Positions 8,055-16,850 of a stretch of 64,000 nucleotides of DNA are shown piece after piece. The number at the start of each line of letters is the position of its first letter. Position 1 is the stretch's first letter. The notes under the pieces were generated by a model that searched no databases, was not told the DNA's origin, and saw only the letters and a program-made list of their open reading frames with translations. The DNA is from Pelomonas sp051857475 (lineage in GTDB: Bacteria; Pseudomonadota; Gammaproteobacteria; Burkholderiales; Burkholderiaceae_C): positions 310,001-374,000 of the forward strand of contig NZ_JBPZGZ010000004.1 of the NCBI RefSeq assembly GCF_051857475.1, written 5' to 3'. The translations under genes and the position numbers were made by a program.

Positions 8055-8714
8055 ATGGTGCAGCGCCGCTTTCGCTTTCTCCTCTGTGGCCTGCTTGCAC
8101 TGGCGCTGGTCGCGGCCAGCTTGTTTGCTCTGGGCCTGTACTCGAATCGGGATCGGAACAGCAGCTTCTATCTTGTCGATGCCGAACTCGCAGACGCTGG
8201 TTATCTCGACAAGCTCCAGATCGAGCTGCAGGCGGGCGATACCTTCCGGGCGAATCCTGGGTTCGGCTTCTCGGCTCACAGGCTGAAGGCCGGAGACGGC
8301 ATGGTGCTGGCCCATCGCCACTTCACCGGCGGCAGCGCCATGGTCACGGACGATGAGGGCTATCAGAAGCTCACGGTATGGCTGCGGCGGCCGGTTTCGC
8401 TCTCCGCCCAGCAATCACTGCGCGTTCCGGAGCAAGGCGTTGTGTTGTTGTCTTCGGGGGGCTCGGCCTGGCCCCGCAACGACTGTTCCGCATACATCCG
8501 CGGCGTCGTCGACGTCACGCCGCTTGGATCCGAGTTCAAGGTCGGAATCCATGGCAGCTTTGAGCCGCGCGGCATTCGCGACCCCTGGCACCCGTGCAAG
8601 CCGCGAGAGGTCGCGCTGCAGTTCCAGGCTTCGCCGATTCAACTGCGGGACCTCAGCCCTTGGCAAGGTGGCGCCGCAGCGGCCCACCCCTATGACGAAA
8701 CCTACGCTCGCTAG
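8055..8714 (+). CDS. Hypothetical membrane-anchored protein
   Basis: 219 aa. An N-terminal uncleaved signal or anchor helix (about residues 7-29) is followed by an extracytoplasmic, beta-rich domain without a motif I recognise. Two Cys residues in the C-terminal half (NDCSAY and HPCKPRE) could form a disulfide. It follows the 32-aa membrane protein by 10 nt. The 3' end faces egtD convergently, 33 nt away. Codon use resembles neighbours, so it is likely a real gene; function unknown. Confidence 0.65.
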   Translation: MVQRRFRFLLCGLLALALVAASLFALGLYSNRDRNSSFYLVDAELADAGYLDKLQIELQAGDTFRANPGFGFSAHRLKAGDGMVLAHRHFTGGSAMVTDDEGYQKLTVWLRRPVSLSAQQSLRVPEQGVVLLSSGGSAWPRNDCSAYIRGVVDVTPLGSEFKVGIHGSFEPRGIRDPWHPCKPREVALQFQASPIQLRDLSPWQGGAAAAHPYDETYAR

Positions 8715-8747
8715 GCACTTCACCAATGAAGCGTCCAGCTGCCGCGG

Positions 8748-9719
8748 CTAGGCCGCCGCGGCCTCCAGCCACAACACCGCAAACCACCCGTTTTCGTCCG
8801 TCCAAACCTTGCCCGGCTTGAAGCCCGCGCGCTCTGCCAGGGCCTGGAAGCCGGACACGGTGTATTTGTGCGAATGCTCCGTGTGCAGCGTCTCGCCTTC
8901 GTGGAAGTTGTAGACCTCTTCGCCCAGACGCAGCTCCAACGGTCGTGTCGCGCGCAGATGCATCTCGATGCGCCGGTAGGCTGGGTTGTAGAACGCCAGG
9001 TGCTCGAAGCCGTCAGGTGGGTACTCAGCGCCCAGCTCCTGGCGGGCGCGGTCCAGCAGGTTCATGTTGAAGGCCGCCGTGACGCCGGCCGCGTCGTTGT
9101 AGGCCGCGTGCAGCACGCCTTGGTCCTTGACCAGGTCGATGCCGATCAGCAGGCCGCCGCCGGCCAGTTCGCCGGCCGCCAGGCGCAGGAAGGCATCGGC
9201 TTCGGCGGGTGTGAAGTTGCCGATGCTGGAGCCCGGGAAGAAGCCCACGCGGCGGCTGCCGTCAGGGCAGGGCGGCAGGGTGTGCGGCCGTGTGAAGTCG
9301 GCCACCAGGGGCTGGATGGCCAGGCCCGGGTAGTCGTTGGCAAGGCCGTCGCAGGCCGCCAGCAGATGCGGGCCCGAGATGTCGACCGGCACGAACTCGA
9401 CGCTGTCACGCGGGATGGCGTCCAGCAGCAGGCGCACCTTGCGCAGCGCGCCGGCACCGTACTCGACGAGCTGCACCTGACCGCCCATTTGCGCCACCAT
9501 GTCGGCGGCATGCGTCTGCAGCAGCGACAGCTCGGTGCGCGTCGGGTAGTACTCGGGCAGCTCGCAGATCTGCTCGAAGAGCTTGGAGCCGACCTCGTCG
9601 TAAAAGTATTTGGGCGAGATGGCCTTGGGCGCACGGCTCAATGCCGCATGCAGGTCGGCTGCGAATTGTTCGTTGTCTGCCGAAGCGCGGGGCTGGCGCC
9701 ATTCAATACCTGGTTTCAT
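8748..9719 (-). CDS. egtD: L-histidine N(alpha)-methyltransferase EgtD
   Basis: 323 aa. Transfers three methyl groups from SAM to histidine to give hercynine, the first step of ergothioneine biosynthesis. Typical features are the N-terminal PKYFYDEVGSKLFEQICELPEYYPTR-like region, a SAM-binding segment VEYGAGALRKVRLLL, PVDIS, and FFPGSSIGNF. The ATG at 9719 overlaps the egtB stop by 4 nt. The open frame continues far upstream of this start, but that part is antisense-frame noise inside egtB. Cytoplasmic enzyme, co-expressed with EgtB. Confidence 0.94.
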   Translation of the reverse strand: MKPGIEWRQPRASADNEQFAADLHAALSRAPKAISPKYFYDEVGSKLFEQICELPEYYPTRTELSLLQTHAADMVAQMGGQVQLVEYGAGALRKVRLLLDAIPRDSVEFVPVDISGPHLLAACDGLANDYPGLAIQPLVADFTRPHTLPPCPDGSRRVGFFPGSSIGNFTPAEADAFLRLAAGELAGGGLLIGIDLVKDQGVLHAAYNDAAGVTAAFNMNLLDRARQELGAEYPPDGFEHLAFYNPAYRRIEMHLRATRPLELRLGEEVYNFHEGETLHTEHSHKYTVSGFQALAERAGFKPGKVWTDENGWFAVLWLEAAAA

Positions 9720-10858
9720 CTTGCGAGCCTCACTCCACTGAACTGCCAGCGCGCCGCTGGCGGAAAGAAATTGCGGTAAGTCGGCCGGGCATGGCCCGGC
9801 GGCGTCGCGAGGCTCCCGCCGCGCAGCACCTGCTGCCCCACCATGAACTTGCCGTTGTATTCGCCGACGGCGCCCGCTGCCGGCTTGAACCCGGGGTAGG
9901 GCGCATAGCTGGAGCGGGTCCACTGCCAGGCTTGATCGGCGGCATTCGCGAAGCCCGGCAATCCGCATGCCGCCTCCCACTCGAATTCGGTGGGCAGGCG
10001 GGCGCCGGCCCATTCGGCAAAGGCGCAGGCCTCGTAGAAGCTGAGCTGCTGGACCGGTGCATTCGGGTCCAGGGGCTGCACGCCATTCAGGCCGAAGACG
10101 CTGCCGTCCTCCTGCCAGTAGGCGGGCCGCTGCCAACCTTGCGCTTGCACGGTGGCCCAGCCGTCGGACAACCACAGCAGCGGCTCGCGGTAGCCGCCGC
10201 TGGCGATGAAGTCGGCGTATTCGCCGCAGCTGACGAGGCGGTTGCTGATCTCGAAGGGCGCCACCAGGGCTTGATGCCTGGGCCCCTCGTTGTCGAAGGC
10301 AAAGACTTCGCCGCCGTGGCCGATGTCGACGATGCCCGCTGCATGCTTCAGCCAGGCCTGCTCCGGCACCACGGCCTTTGCGGGCGCGCTGGCGTCGTAG
10401 GCCGGCAGCAGCGGGTTGCAGGAGAAGGCATGCAGGATGTCGGTCAGCAGCAGTTCCTGATGCTGCTGCTCGTGGTGGCAACCCAGCTCGATGAGGCGGC
10501 GCGCATCCTCGCCCGCCTGCGGCAGCAGGTCGGCCAGGGCCGCGTCGACATGCCGGCGGTAGGCTTTGACCTCGTCCAGGCTGGGCCGGCTCAGCAAGCC
10601 GCGCTGCGGCCGGGCATGGCGCGGGCCCAGGCTCTCGTAGTAGGAGTTGAAAAGGCGCGACCAGCGTTCGTCGAAGACGCCGTAGTCGGGCAGATGGGGC
10701 GTCAGCACCAGGGTCTCGAAGAACCAGGTGGTGTGGGCCAGATGCCATTTGGCAGGGCTGGCGTCGGGCATGGACTGCAGCTGGGCGTCCTCGTCCGACA
10801 GGGGCGCGGCCAGCGCCAGGGAATGGGCACGGGTGGCGCGAAGCAGCTCGGTCAACAT
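9716..10858 (-). CDS. egtB: Ergothioneine synthase EgtB (hercynine oxygenase)
   Basis: 380 aa from the ATG at 10858. Iron-dependent sulfoxide synthase joining a thiol (cysteine or gamma-glutamylcysteine) to hercynine. The N-terminal DinB-like domain carries the metal site residues: WHLAHTTWFFE and the HxxxH in HHEQQHQELL. The C-terminal formylglycine-generating-enzyme-like domain includes EISNRLVSCGEY, GARLPTEFEWE and RGGSLATPPGHARPTYRNFFP. A GTG 66 nt upstream is possible, but the family starts near LTELLRATRAHS. No egtA, egtC or egtE is present nearby, as is common in proteobacteria. Confidence 0.92.
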   Translation of the reverse strand: MLTELLRATRAHSLALAAPLSDEDAQLQSMPDASPAKWHLAHTTWFFETLVLTPHLPDYGVFDERWSRLFNSYYESLGPRHARPQRGLLSRPSLDEVKAYRRHVDAALADLLPQAGEDARRLIELGCHHEQQHQELLLTDILHAFSCNPLLPAYDASAPAKAVVPEQAWLKHAAGIVDIGHGGEVFAFDNEGPRHQALVAPFEISNRLVSCGEYADFIASGGYREPLLWLSDGWATVQAQGWQRPAYWQEDGSVFGLNGVQPLDPNAPVQQLSFYEACAFAEWAGARLPTEFEWEAACGLPGFANAADQAWQWTRSSYAPYPGFKPAAGAVGEYNGKFMVGQQVLRGGSLATPPGHARPTYRNFFPPAARWQFSGVRLAR

Positions 10859-10926
10859 GGGTGTCACCGTATCGCAAACTGCTGCCAACGGTATGTCAGT
10901 GCAGGGGCTTTGGGTGTAGGACACCT

Positions 10927-10973
10927 CCCCCTAGGGTGGGTGCGGGGGCGGCAGCACTGGCACTTCCCCTAGG
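10927..10973. repeat. Two CCCCTAGG palindromic elements in the egtB/TRAP divergent region
   Basis: CCCCCTAGGG at 10927-10936 and CCCCTAGG at 10966-10973 lie about 39 bp apart, between the divergent egtB and TRAP transporter genes. The core CCTAGG is self-complementary. Similar CCCTAGGG cores upstream of some beta- and gammaproteobacterial catabolic genes are bound by LuxR-type regulators; applying that here is inference. The downstream Shine-Dalgarno AAGGAG sits at about 10990. Confidence 0.4.
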
Positions 10974-11001
10974 ATGCCGGCCCAACAACAAGGAGACCGG
11001 C

Positions 11002-12021
11002 ATGAAAGCAATCGCCTTCATCGCCACCCTGCTGGCCGCCACCGCGGTGCAGGCCGCCGAGCCCATCATGCTCAAGGTGCATCATTTCTGGCCGCCCGGT
11101 GCCATGCCGCCGACACAAATTCTGGCGCCGTGGTGCGACCGGATCGCAGCCGACTCGGCCAACCGCCTCAAGTGCCAGGTCTTTCCGGCGATGCAGCTGG
11201 GCGGCACACCGGCCCAGCTGATTGACCAGGTCAAGGACGGCGTCGTCGACGTCGCCTTCACGCTGCCGGGCTACACGGCCGGGCGCTTCCCCATCATGGA
11301 GGTGTTCGAGCTGCCTTTCATGACCAACTCGGCCGAGGCTGCTTCCCGCGCTGCCTGGGACTTCTATGGCAAATACGCCGTCAAGGAGTTCGCCGCGGTC
11401 AGGCCGCTGATGTTCGCCACGCATGACGAGGGCTATCTGCACACGCGCGACCGCCAGATCAAGACCCTGGCCGACTTCAAAGGGCTGAAGCTGCGGGCGC
11501 CGACGCGCCAGACCAACAAGCTGCTCAGCAGCCTGGGCGCCTCACCCGTCGGCATGCCGCTGCCGGCCGTGGCCGACGCCGTCAGCAAGGGCACCATCGA
11601 CGGATTTGCTCTGCCCTGGGAGGTCATTCCCTCGGTCAAGCTGCATGAGATGGTCAAGTTCCACACCGAGACCGACCCGAGCCGGCCGACTTTGTACACC
11701 GCGGTCTTCATCCTCGCCATGAACCCGGCCAGGTACGACAGCCTGCCGGCCGACCTCAAGGCCGTCATCGACAGGAACTCCGGCGCCACGCTGTCGCAGG
11801 CCGCCGGCCGCACCTGGGACGCCAGCCAGGCGCCGGGGCGCAAGCCGGCCGTGGACCGCGGCAATGTCTTCTACACGGTGCCACCGTCCGAGGTGGACCA
11901 CTGGATCAAGGCCAGCCACCCGCTGTACGACGACTGGACCGCCGACATGGACAAGCGCGGCCTGCCTGGCAAGCAGATGCTGGCCGAGGCGCAAGCCCTG
12001 CTGGCCAAGTACAAGAAGTGA
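11002..12021 (+). CDS. TRAP transporter periplasmic solute-binding protein (DctP type)
   Basis: 339 aa. A Sec signal peptide (MKAIAFIATLLAATAVQA) precedes a DctP fold. The family's carboxylate-binding region is visible as LKLRAPTRQTNKLLSSLGASP followed by MPLPAVADAVSKGTIDGF; the Arg of LRAPTR is the usual ligand-clamping residue. It delivers an organic acid anion to the QM permease using the sodium gradient. The exact solute is not predictable. The ATG at 11002 has AAGGAG upstream; the gene ends in a GTGA overlap with the small permease gene. Confidence 0.9.
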   Translation: MKAIAFIATLLAATAVQAAEPIMLKVHHFWPPGAMPPTQILAPWCDRIAADSANRLKCQVFPAMQLGGTPAQLIDQVKDGVVDVAFTLPGYTAGRFPIMEVFELPFMTNSAEAASRAAWDFYGKYAVKEFAAVRPLMFATHDEGYLHTRDRQIKTLADFKGLKLRAPTRQTNKLLSSLGASPVGMPLPAVADAVSKGTIDGFALPWEVIPSVKLHEMVKFHTETDPSRPTLYTAVFILAMNPARYDSLPADLKAVIDRNSGATLSQAAGRTWDASQAPGRKPAVDRGNVFYTVPPSEVDHWIKASHPLYDDWTADMDKRGLPGKQMLAEAQALLAKYKK

Positions 12022-12473
12022 AATGGCTTGAGAAGCTGGCGGCCGGCTTTGCGCTGCTGGGCGGGCTGTGCGCGCTGCTGGTGGCGGGGCTGACGCTGTA
12101 CAGCGTCATTGGCCGCAATCTGTTCGCCCACCCGCTGCCGGGCGACGTCGAGCTCAGCCAGATCGGCATCGCGCTGTCCATCGCGCTGTGCTTGCCCTGG
12201 TGCCAGTTGAAGCGCGGCAACATCATCGTGGACTTCTTCACCCAGGCCGCACCCGAGCGCGTCAACGGCGCCCTGGACCGCTTCGGCGCGCTGCTACTGG
12301 CCGTCATGCTGGGCGTGCTGGCCTGGCGCACCGGTGTGGGCGCCCTGGCCGTCGACGAGGCGGGTGAACAGACCATGATCCTGGGCCTGCCGATGTGGTG
12401 GGGCTACGCCGTCCTGACGCCGGGCCTGGCGCTGACGACTGTCATCGCCGTGGCACAGGTGGTCAGGCGATGA
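12018..12473 (+). CDS. TRAP transporter small permease (DctQ type)
   Basis: 151 aa with four predicted transmembrane helices. It starts at GTG 12018, overlapping the DctP stop, and ends overlapping the DctM start (ATGA). Conserved DctQ features are the first helix LEKLAAGFALLGGLCALLV, IGRNLF and LPWCQLKRGNIIVDFF. Membrane partner of the large subunit. Confidence 0.9.
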   Translation: MKWLEKLAAGFALLGGLCALLVAGLTLYSVIGRNLFAHPLPGDVELSQIGIALSIALCLPWCQLKRGNIIVDFFTQAAPERVNGALDRFGALLLAVMLGVLAWRTGVGALAVDEAGEQTMILGLPMWWGYAVLTPGLALTTVIAVAQVVRR

Positions 12474-13780
12474 CCGTCGGCCTTGTCATCTTCGGCCTGA
12501 TGCTGGCGCTGATGGCTCTGCGCGTGCCCATCGCTGCGGCCATGTTCATCCCGGGCGCCATCGGCTATGCCTGGATGAGCAATGACGCGGCCCTGCTCAA
12601 CCTCATCAAGGGCTCGGCCGTCGCGCGGCTGACGGTCTACGAGCTGTCCGTCATCCCGCTCTTCCTGCTGATGGGGCAGTTCGCGACCCAGGGCGGCCTG
12701 TCCAAGGCGCTGTTCCGCGCCGCGTCCGCCTGGGTCGGCCACTGGCGGAGCGGTCTGGCCTTTGCGGCCATCCTGGCATCGGCGGCCTTCGGCTCGGTCT
12801 GCGGCTCGTCGGTGGCCACCTGCGCCACCATCACCCAGGTGGCGTATGGCGAGATGAAGGCGGCGGGCTATCACGGGCGCCTGTCCACGGCGGTGCTGGC
12901 CACGGGGGGCACGCTGGGCATCCTGATCCCGCCTTCGGTGCCGCTGATCGTCTACGCCATCCTGACCGAGCAGAACATCGCCAAGCTGTTTGCGGCGGCC
13001 TTCATCCCGGGGCTGATCGCGACGGCCGGCTATCTCGCCGTCATCGCCATCACCTGCCGGCTGCGGCCCGAGCTGGCCGTGCCGGGGCGGCGCCACGGCT
13101 GGGGCGAACGCCTGCGGGCGCTGCTGGGCGTGTGGCCGCTGTTGGCCATCTTCGTCGTCGTCTTCGGCGGCATCTATGGCGGCCTGTTCAGTCCAACCGA
13201 GGGCGCATCGGTCGGCGCGCTGGCGACGCTGACCAGCGGCATGCTGTCGGGCGAGCTGCGCGGCGAAGGACTGAAGCGCGCCCTGCTCGGCACGGCCGAG
13301 ACGACGGCCATGGTCTTCATGATCTTCCTCGGCGCCGACATGATGAATTCGGCGTTGGCCCTGACGCAGATGCCGACGCATCTGGCCGAATGGGTGGGCG
13401 GCCTGCCGGTGCCGCCGCTGGCCATCGTGGCCGGCGTGCTGGCCTTCTACATCGTGCTGGGCTGCGTGATGGACGAGCTGTCCATGCTGCTGCTGACCAT
13501 CCCCGTCATCTTCCCCACCATCATGGGCCTGGACCTGTTCGGCCTCGCGGCCGAGCCCAAGGCCATCTGGTTCGGCATCCTGGTGCTGATGACAGTGGGC
13601 ATCGGCATGCTGGCGCCGCCGGTGGGCCTCAATGTCTATGTCGTCAACGGCATGGCGCGCGACGTGCCCATGAACGAGACCTACAAGGGCGTCATGCCCT
13701 TCCTGGCCAGCGATGTGCTGAGGCTGCTGCTGCTGCTGTTCGTGCCCGCCGTTAGCGTCGGCGTGCTGCGCTGGCTGTGA
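12470..13780 (+). CDS. TRAP transporter large permease (DctM type)
   Basis: 436 aa, multi-pass inner-membrane protein forming the sodium-coupled translocation path. The ATG at 12470 overlaps the DctQ stop. Characteristic segments are LSVIPLFLLMGQFA, FGSVCGSSVATCATI, GTLGILIPPSVPLIVYAI and GMLAPPVGLNVYVVNG. Its last 29 nt overlap the convergent VanZ-like gene. Confidence 0.92.
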   Translation: MTVGLVIFGLMLALMALRVPIAAAMFIPGAIGYAWMSNDAALLNLIKGSAVARLTVYELSVIPLFLLMGQFATQGGLSKALFRAASAWVGHWRSGLAFAAILASAAFGSVCGSSVATCATITQVAYGEMKAAGYHGRLSTAVLATGGTLGILIPPSVPLIVYAILTEQNIAKLFAAAFIPGLIATAGYLAVIAITCRLRPELAVPGRRHGWGERLRALLGVWPLLAIFVVVFGGIYGGLFSPTEGASVGALATLTSGMLSGELRGEGLKRALLGTAETTAMVFMIFLGADMMNSALALTQMPTHLAEWVGGLPVPPLAIVAGVLAFYIVLGCVMDELSMLLLTIPVIFPTIMGLDLFGLAAEPKAIWFGILVLMTVGIGMLAPPVGLNVYVVNGMARDVPMNETYKGVMPFLASDVLRLLLLLFVPAVSVGVLRWL

Positions 13781-14153
13781 TGGGCCAGGCGACAGCCAGG
13801 CCCAGCGCGATGCCGACGCTGTCGGCGACCACGTCGTGCCAATCGGCCTCGCGCGGCGGCAGGAAGCTCTGCGCGATCTCGATGGCGATGCCGTAGCCGA
13901 CCAGGGCCGCCACCAGCCAGATCCACTGCCGCGGCCGCTGCCACACAGCCCAGACGCTGGCAAAGGCCAGCGAGGCGAAGGCGAGGGCGTGGTTGGACTT
14001 GTCCCAGCCGGTCGTGATGGCCTTGGGTGGCGCCGGGCTCAGCGCCAGCCAGGTGATGGCGATGAGCAGGACGGCGAGCAGGGCGCGCCACAGGATGCGG
14101 CGCTCGGGGGCGGTGCAGAGATGGAGGATGAAGCGGGGCATGGCGGGCGGCAT
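13752..14153 (-). CDS. VanZ-like family membrane protein
   Basis: About 133 aa from the ATG at 14153; an in-frame ATG at 14141 is equally plausible. VanZ-like features are four hydrophobic helices, WDKSNHALAFASLAF after the first helix, and the C-terminal ADWHDVVADSVGIALG. Family members are small membrane proteins of poorly defined role (the namesake raises teicoplanin resistance); here it is probably a housekeeping envelope protein. It converges with dctM and overlaps it by 29 nt. Confidence 0.82.
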   Translation of the reverse strand: MPPAMPRFILHLCTAPERRILWRALLAVLLIAITWLALSPAPPKAITTGWDKSNHALAFASLAFASVWAVWQRPRQWIWLVAALVGYGIAIEIAQSFLPPREADWHDVVADSVGIALGLAVAWPITASAARRR

Positions 14154-14221
14154 TGTGGCCTGCACGTTCCGCATCTGAATTGCGGACCGAGCGCCGGGCC
14201 GCTCCCTAGCCGGCCCGCTCT

Positions 14222-14258
14222 GGCGATGTGCTTGCGGTTCAACGCCGCAAGCATCGCC
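14222..14258. other. Hairpin between patatin-like and VanZ-like genes
   Basis: Near-perfect inverted repeat with arms GGCGATGTGCTTGCGG and CCGCAAGCATCGCC, differing by one bulged T, around a short loop. It lies in the 231-nt gap between the end of the patatin-like gene (14385) and VanZ. A second palindrome, CGCGCCC/GGGCGCG, is at about 14288-14304. No T-run follows on either strand. Either a weak terminator or a dispersed intergenic palindromic repeat. The rest of the gap shows nothing recognisable. Confidence 0.45.
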
Positions 14259-14384
14259 GTCCCCTCGGGGGCTGAGGCTGGACACAGCGCGCCCCGTGGG
14301 CGCGGTATGCCTGCCGAAGCGTTGCGGCCACTGGTCGCAGCGCGGTCCCGGCCACGGTACGCCGTGGACGAGGGGTCTGCTGGC

Positions 14385-16715
14385 CTACTTCATCTGCAGC
14401 ATCCAGCCCTTGGCCTGACGCAAGTGGGCGACCAATTGCGCCTGGGCGGCGCCAACGGCCGGGTCAGCCGGGTTGAGCTTTTCCAGCAGCGCCGCGTCGA
14501 TGAGCTCGCGCGAGGCCGAGTTCAGCATCCAGTTCATCGACGGCTGGCGCTGACCCGGCATGGCTGGCAGGCGCAGCTCGGCCACCTGGCCGCAGCCGCC
14601 GATGCGCTTGATGAGCTCGACGGCCGAATCCCGGCCGCGGGCGTTGTTGCTGTTCAGGATGCCTTGCGCCGGCGCGACGACCTCGTTCAAGCCCATGTGG
14701 GTGGCGCGGTAGCGGCGGCTGTCCAGAGGCTGGGCATCGGCGGCCGTGGGCGCATCACGGCACAGCCAGTCGTCGACCTGGGCCGGCGTGTTGACGAGCA
14801 GCAGCAGGCGCAGCCGCGAGCGGTCCAGGATGCCTTGGCGGGCGCAGTCGTCCTCGGGTTTGCAGACCTTGAGATGACCGGCGGCCTCGAGGTCGTGCAG
14901 CAGGTCGGACAGCATCAGCGTCGCGCTGGCCTCCACATAGCCGCCGTCGCCCAGGCGGTCCCAGACGCGGCCGACATCGCCGTTCTCCTCGTCCTTGTGC
15001 GACTCCTTGAAGATCACGGCGGCGGCCGGGCTGATGTAGGGGAAGCGGGCGCTGTTGTGCACGGCCTGGGCCAGGGTCATGCGGTCGACGTCCAGGCCGA
15101 GGGAGGGGTCGAGCAGGTCGATGCCGTCGCCGCCGGGCAGCACGAAGTCGGACTGGTAGACGCGCTGGCCGCGCGACAGGGCCGTCGTGTTCAGGCTCAG
15201 CAGGGGCAGCCATTCGGCATCGGTGGCGCGGCCGTGCAGGGCCGTCATGGCCTCCCCCCAGGGATTGGGATGGGCGCTCGGGCGCAGCGGGCATTGCCGG
15301 GCCAGGCTCTTGGGCCAGTCGTGGGTCCAGACCTTCTCCAGCCCCAGCGAGCGGTCGGCGCCGGCGACGGCCACGGGCAGGAAGCGCTGCACGAGGTCGG
15401 GGTAGAGCATGTCGCCGACCGGCGTGGCGAGGTGGTCGCGGCCGGTGAAGTCGCGCACCAGCTTCCAGGGCGTGCAGTTGGCGGCGTCGACGGCCTGGCG
15501 GCGCGCATCCACGGCGGCGACGAAGCTGGCCGCCCCCAGGGCGCCGCCCGAGGTGCCGCTGATGGCGAAGACGTAGTCGGCAAAATTGACGCCTTGCTGC
15601 TCGCCGAGGTCCTGCAGCCGCGCCATCGCCGCGCCACCCCAGTAGGCGGCGCGCGAGGCGCCGCCGGCCACGGCGACGAGGACGAGCGGTCGCTTGCCGT
15701 CGGCGCCGACGGTGCGCAGCCAGGTCTGCACCCAGGCATCGGCCGGCTGCCGGGCGGTGACGGCACGGGTCGCGCTGCGTTCGGGGTCGGCCACGCGGTG
15801 GTTGTCGTTCAACGGCGCGAAGGCGACGAAAAGCAGCACGGGCAGGGCGGTCAGCGGTATGCGGATCAAGGCCTTGGGTACATAGGTCAGCAAGATGCCG
15901 CCGAAGACGATCCAGCTGCCCATGGCCAGCAGCACCAGGGCCGGCGAGCCGATGGCGCGCGCCGTTTCCTCCGGCGCGGCGACCAGGGCAGCAAACATGC
16001 CCCACTGCAGCAACAGCACGAGGGCGACCAGCACGCGCGACGGCGTGCTCATGCGGTCCTCGCGCTCGAGCAGCGCAATGGCCTCGCGGCGGCCGTCCAG
16101 GGCCAGCAGGCGGGCCAGGCGTGAGCCGGTGCCGAGCTTGAGCAGCCAGGCGCGGCGCCGCCAGGCGAAGAGGTAGAGGCCCAGCGTGACGGCCAGCAGG
16201 GCGACACCGATGAAGCGCTCGCGCTCCTGCATCAGGAAGAAGATCGCGATGGGCAGGCCGCCGCCGACGATGAGGCTGCGGGGCAGCCAGCGGCGCAGGC
16301 GCTCGCCGAAGCGCGGGCTGATGCATTCACCCAGGGTGTCGGGCTTGAAGCGGCGGTCCAGCAGCAAGCGGGCCACATACCAGGCCAGCAGCAGCCACAG
16401 GCCGAAGGCGCCGACGAGGACGCCCGTCTGCACGCTGCCGACTTCCAGCGACAGCAGGGTCTCACGGGCCTGCTCCAGGCCCAGCAGCACGATGACGCCG
16501 GCGATGACGATGCCGACCGGGAAGGCGCACAGGCCCAGCACGCGCAGCAGATAGAGCATCCAGGGCACGTCACCCTCCGGACCGGCCGAGGGAGCCGGTG
16601 GTGGTTCGGGCGGCGGCGGCGGGCTGGGCTGGGGCGCGCCCGCCGGAGGCGGCGGCGGGGAGAACGTCGGCGGCGGCTTGGGTTCGTGGGACGGGTAGAC
16701 GACCGGAATCAGCAT
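14385..16715 (-). CDS. Multi-pass membrane protein with C-terminal patatin-like phospholipase domain
   Basis: 776 aa. The N-terminus (13-45) is very Pro-rich. About seven hydrophobic helices follow between residues 53 and 300. The C-terminal half is patatin-like: glycine-rich oxyanion loop GGASRAAYWGGAA (351-363), nucleophile elbow GTSGG with Ser389, and the catalytic DGG with Asp590. The Ser-Asp dyad is intact, so lipid acyl-hydrolase activity is likely. The catalytic domain follows the last helix; its side of the membrane is not obvious. The start at 16715 is the ATG before IPVVYPSHEP. Divergent from the next small gene. Substrate and role unknown. Confidence 0.85.
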   Translation of the reverse strand: MLIPVVYPSHEPKPPPTFSPPPPPAGAPQPSPPPPPEPPPAPSAGPEGDVPWMLYLLRVLGLCAFPVGIVIAGVIVLLGLEQARETLLSLEVGSVQTGVLVGAFGLWLLLAWYVARLLLDRRFKPDTLGECISPRFGERLRRWLPRSLIVGGGLPIAIFFLMQERERFIGVALLAVTLGLYLFAWRRRAWLLKLGTGSRLARLLALDGRREAIALLEREDRMSTPSRVLVALVLLLQWGMFAALVAAPEETARAIGSPALVLLAMGSWIVFGGILLTYVPKALIRIPLTALPVLLFVAFAPLNDNHRVADPERSATRAVTARQPADAWVQTWLRTVGADGKRPLVLVAVAGGASRAAYWGGAAMARLQDLGEQQGVNFADYVFAISGTSGGALGAASFVAAVDARRQAVDAANCTPWKLVRDFTGRDHLATPVGDMLYPDLVQRFLPVAVAGADRSLGLEKVWTHDWPKSLARQCPLRPSAHPNPWGEAMTALHGRATDAEWLPLLSLNTTALSRGQRVYQSDFVLPGGDGIDLLDPSLGLDVDRMTLAQAVHNSARFPYISPAAAVIFKESHKDEENGDVGRVWDRLGDGGYVEASATLMLSDLLHDLEAAGHLKVCKPEDDCARQGILDRSRLRLLLLVNTPAQVDDWLCRDAPTAADAQPLDSRRYRATHMGLNEVVAPAQGILNSNNARGRDSAVELIKRIGGCGQVAELRLPAMPGQRQPSMNWMLNSASRELIDAALLEKLNPADPAVGAAQAQLVAHLRQAKGWMLQMK

Positions 16716-16850
16716 GGCCCGGACTCTAGCCGTGGGCCGTGGTGCCTCCAAGACGGGCAAAGGTCCATGGCGACTCGTGAAAAACCCCAAGCGGGGCGGG
16801 CGCCGGACCGATACAGTGCCGATGGACAACGATGTCGAGGGGGAAAAAAC

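Noticed and set aside
9720..10877. Upstream extension of egtD giving a 709-aa product
   Set aside because: The added part lies inside egtB in another frame; EgtD homology starts at the ATG 9719, which has the ATGA overlap.
10966..10980. Sigma-54 promoter of the TRAP operon (from TGGCAC at about 10958)
   Set aside because: The -12 GC is not at the required ten-base spacing.
13836..16124. Plus-strand frame opposite the VanZ-like and membrane patatin genes
   Set aside because: The opposite strand has intact catalytic motifs and transmembrane segments; this frame has none.
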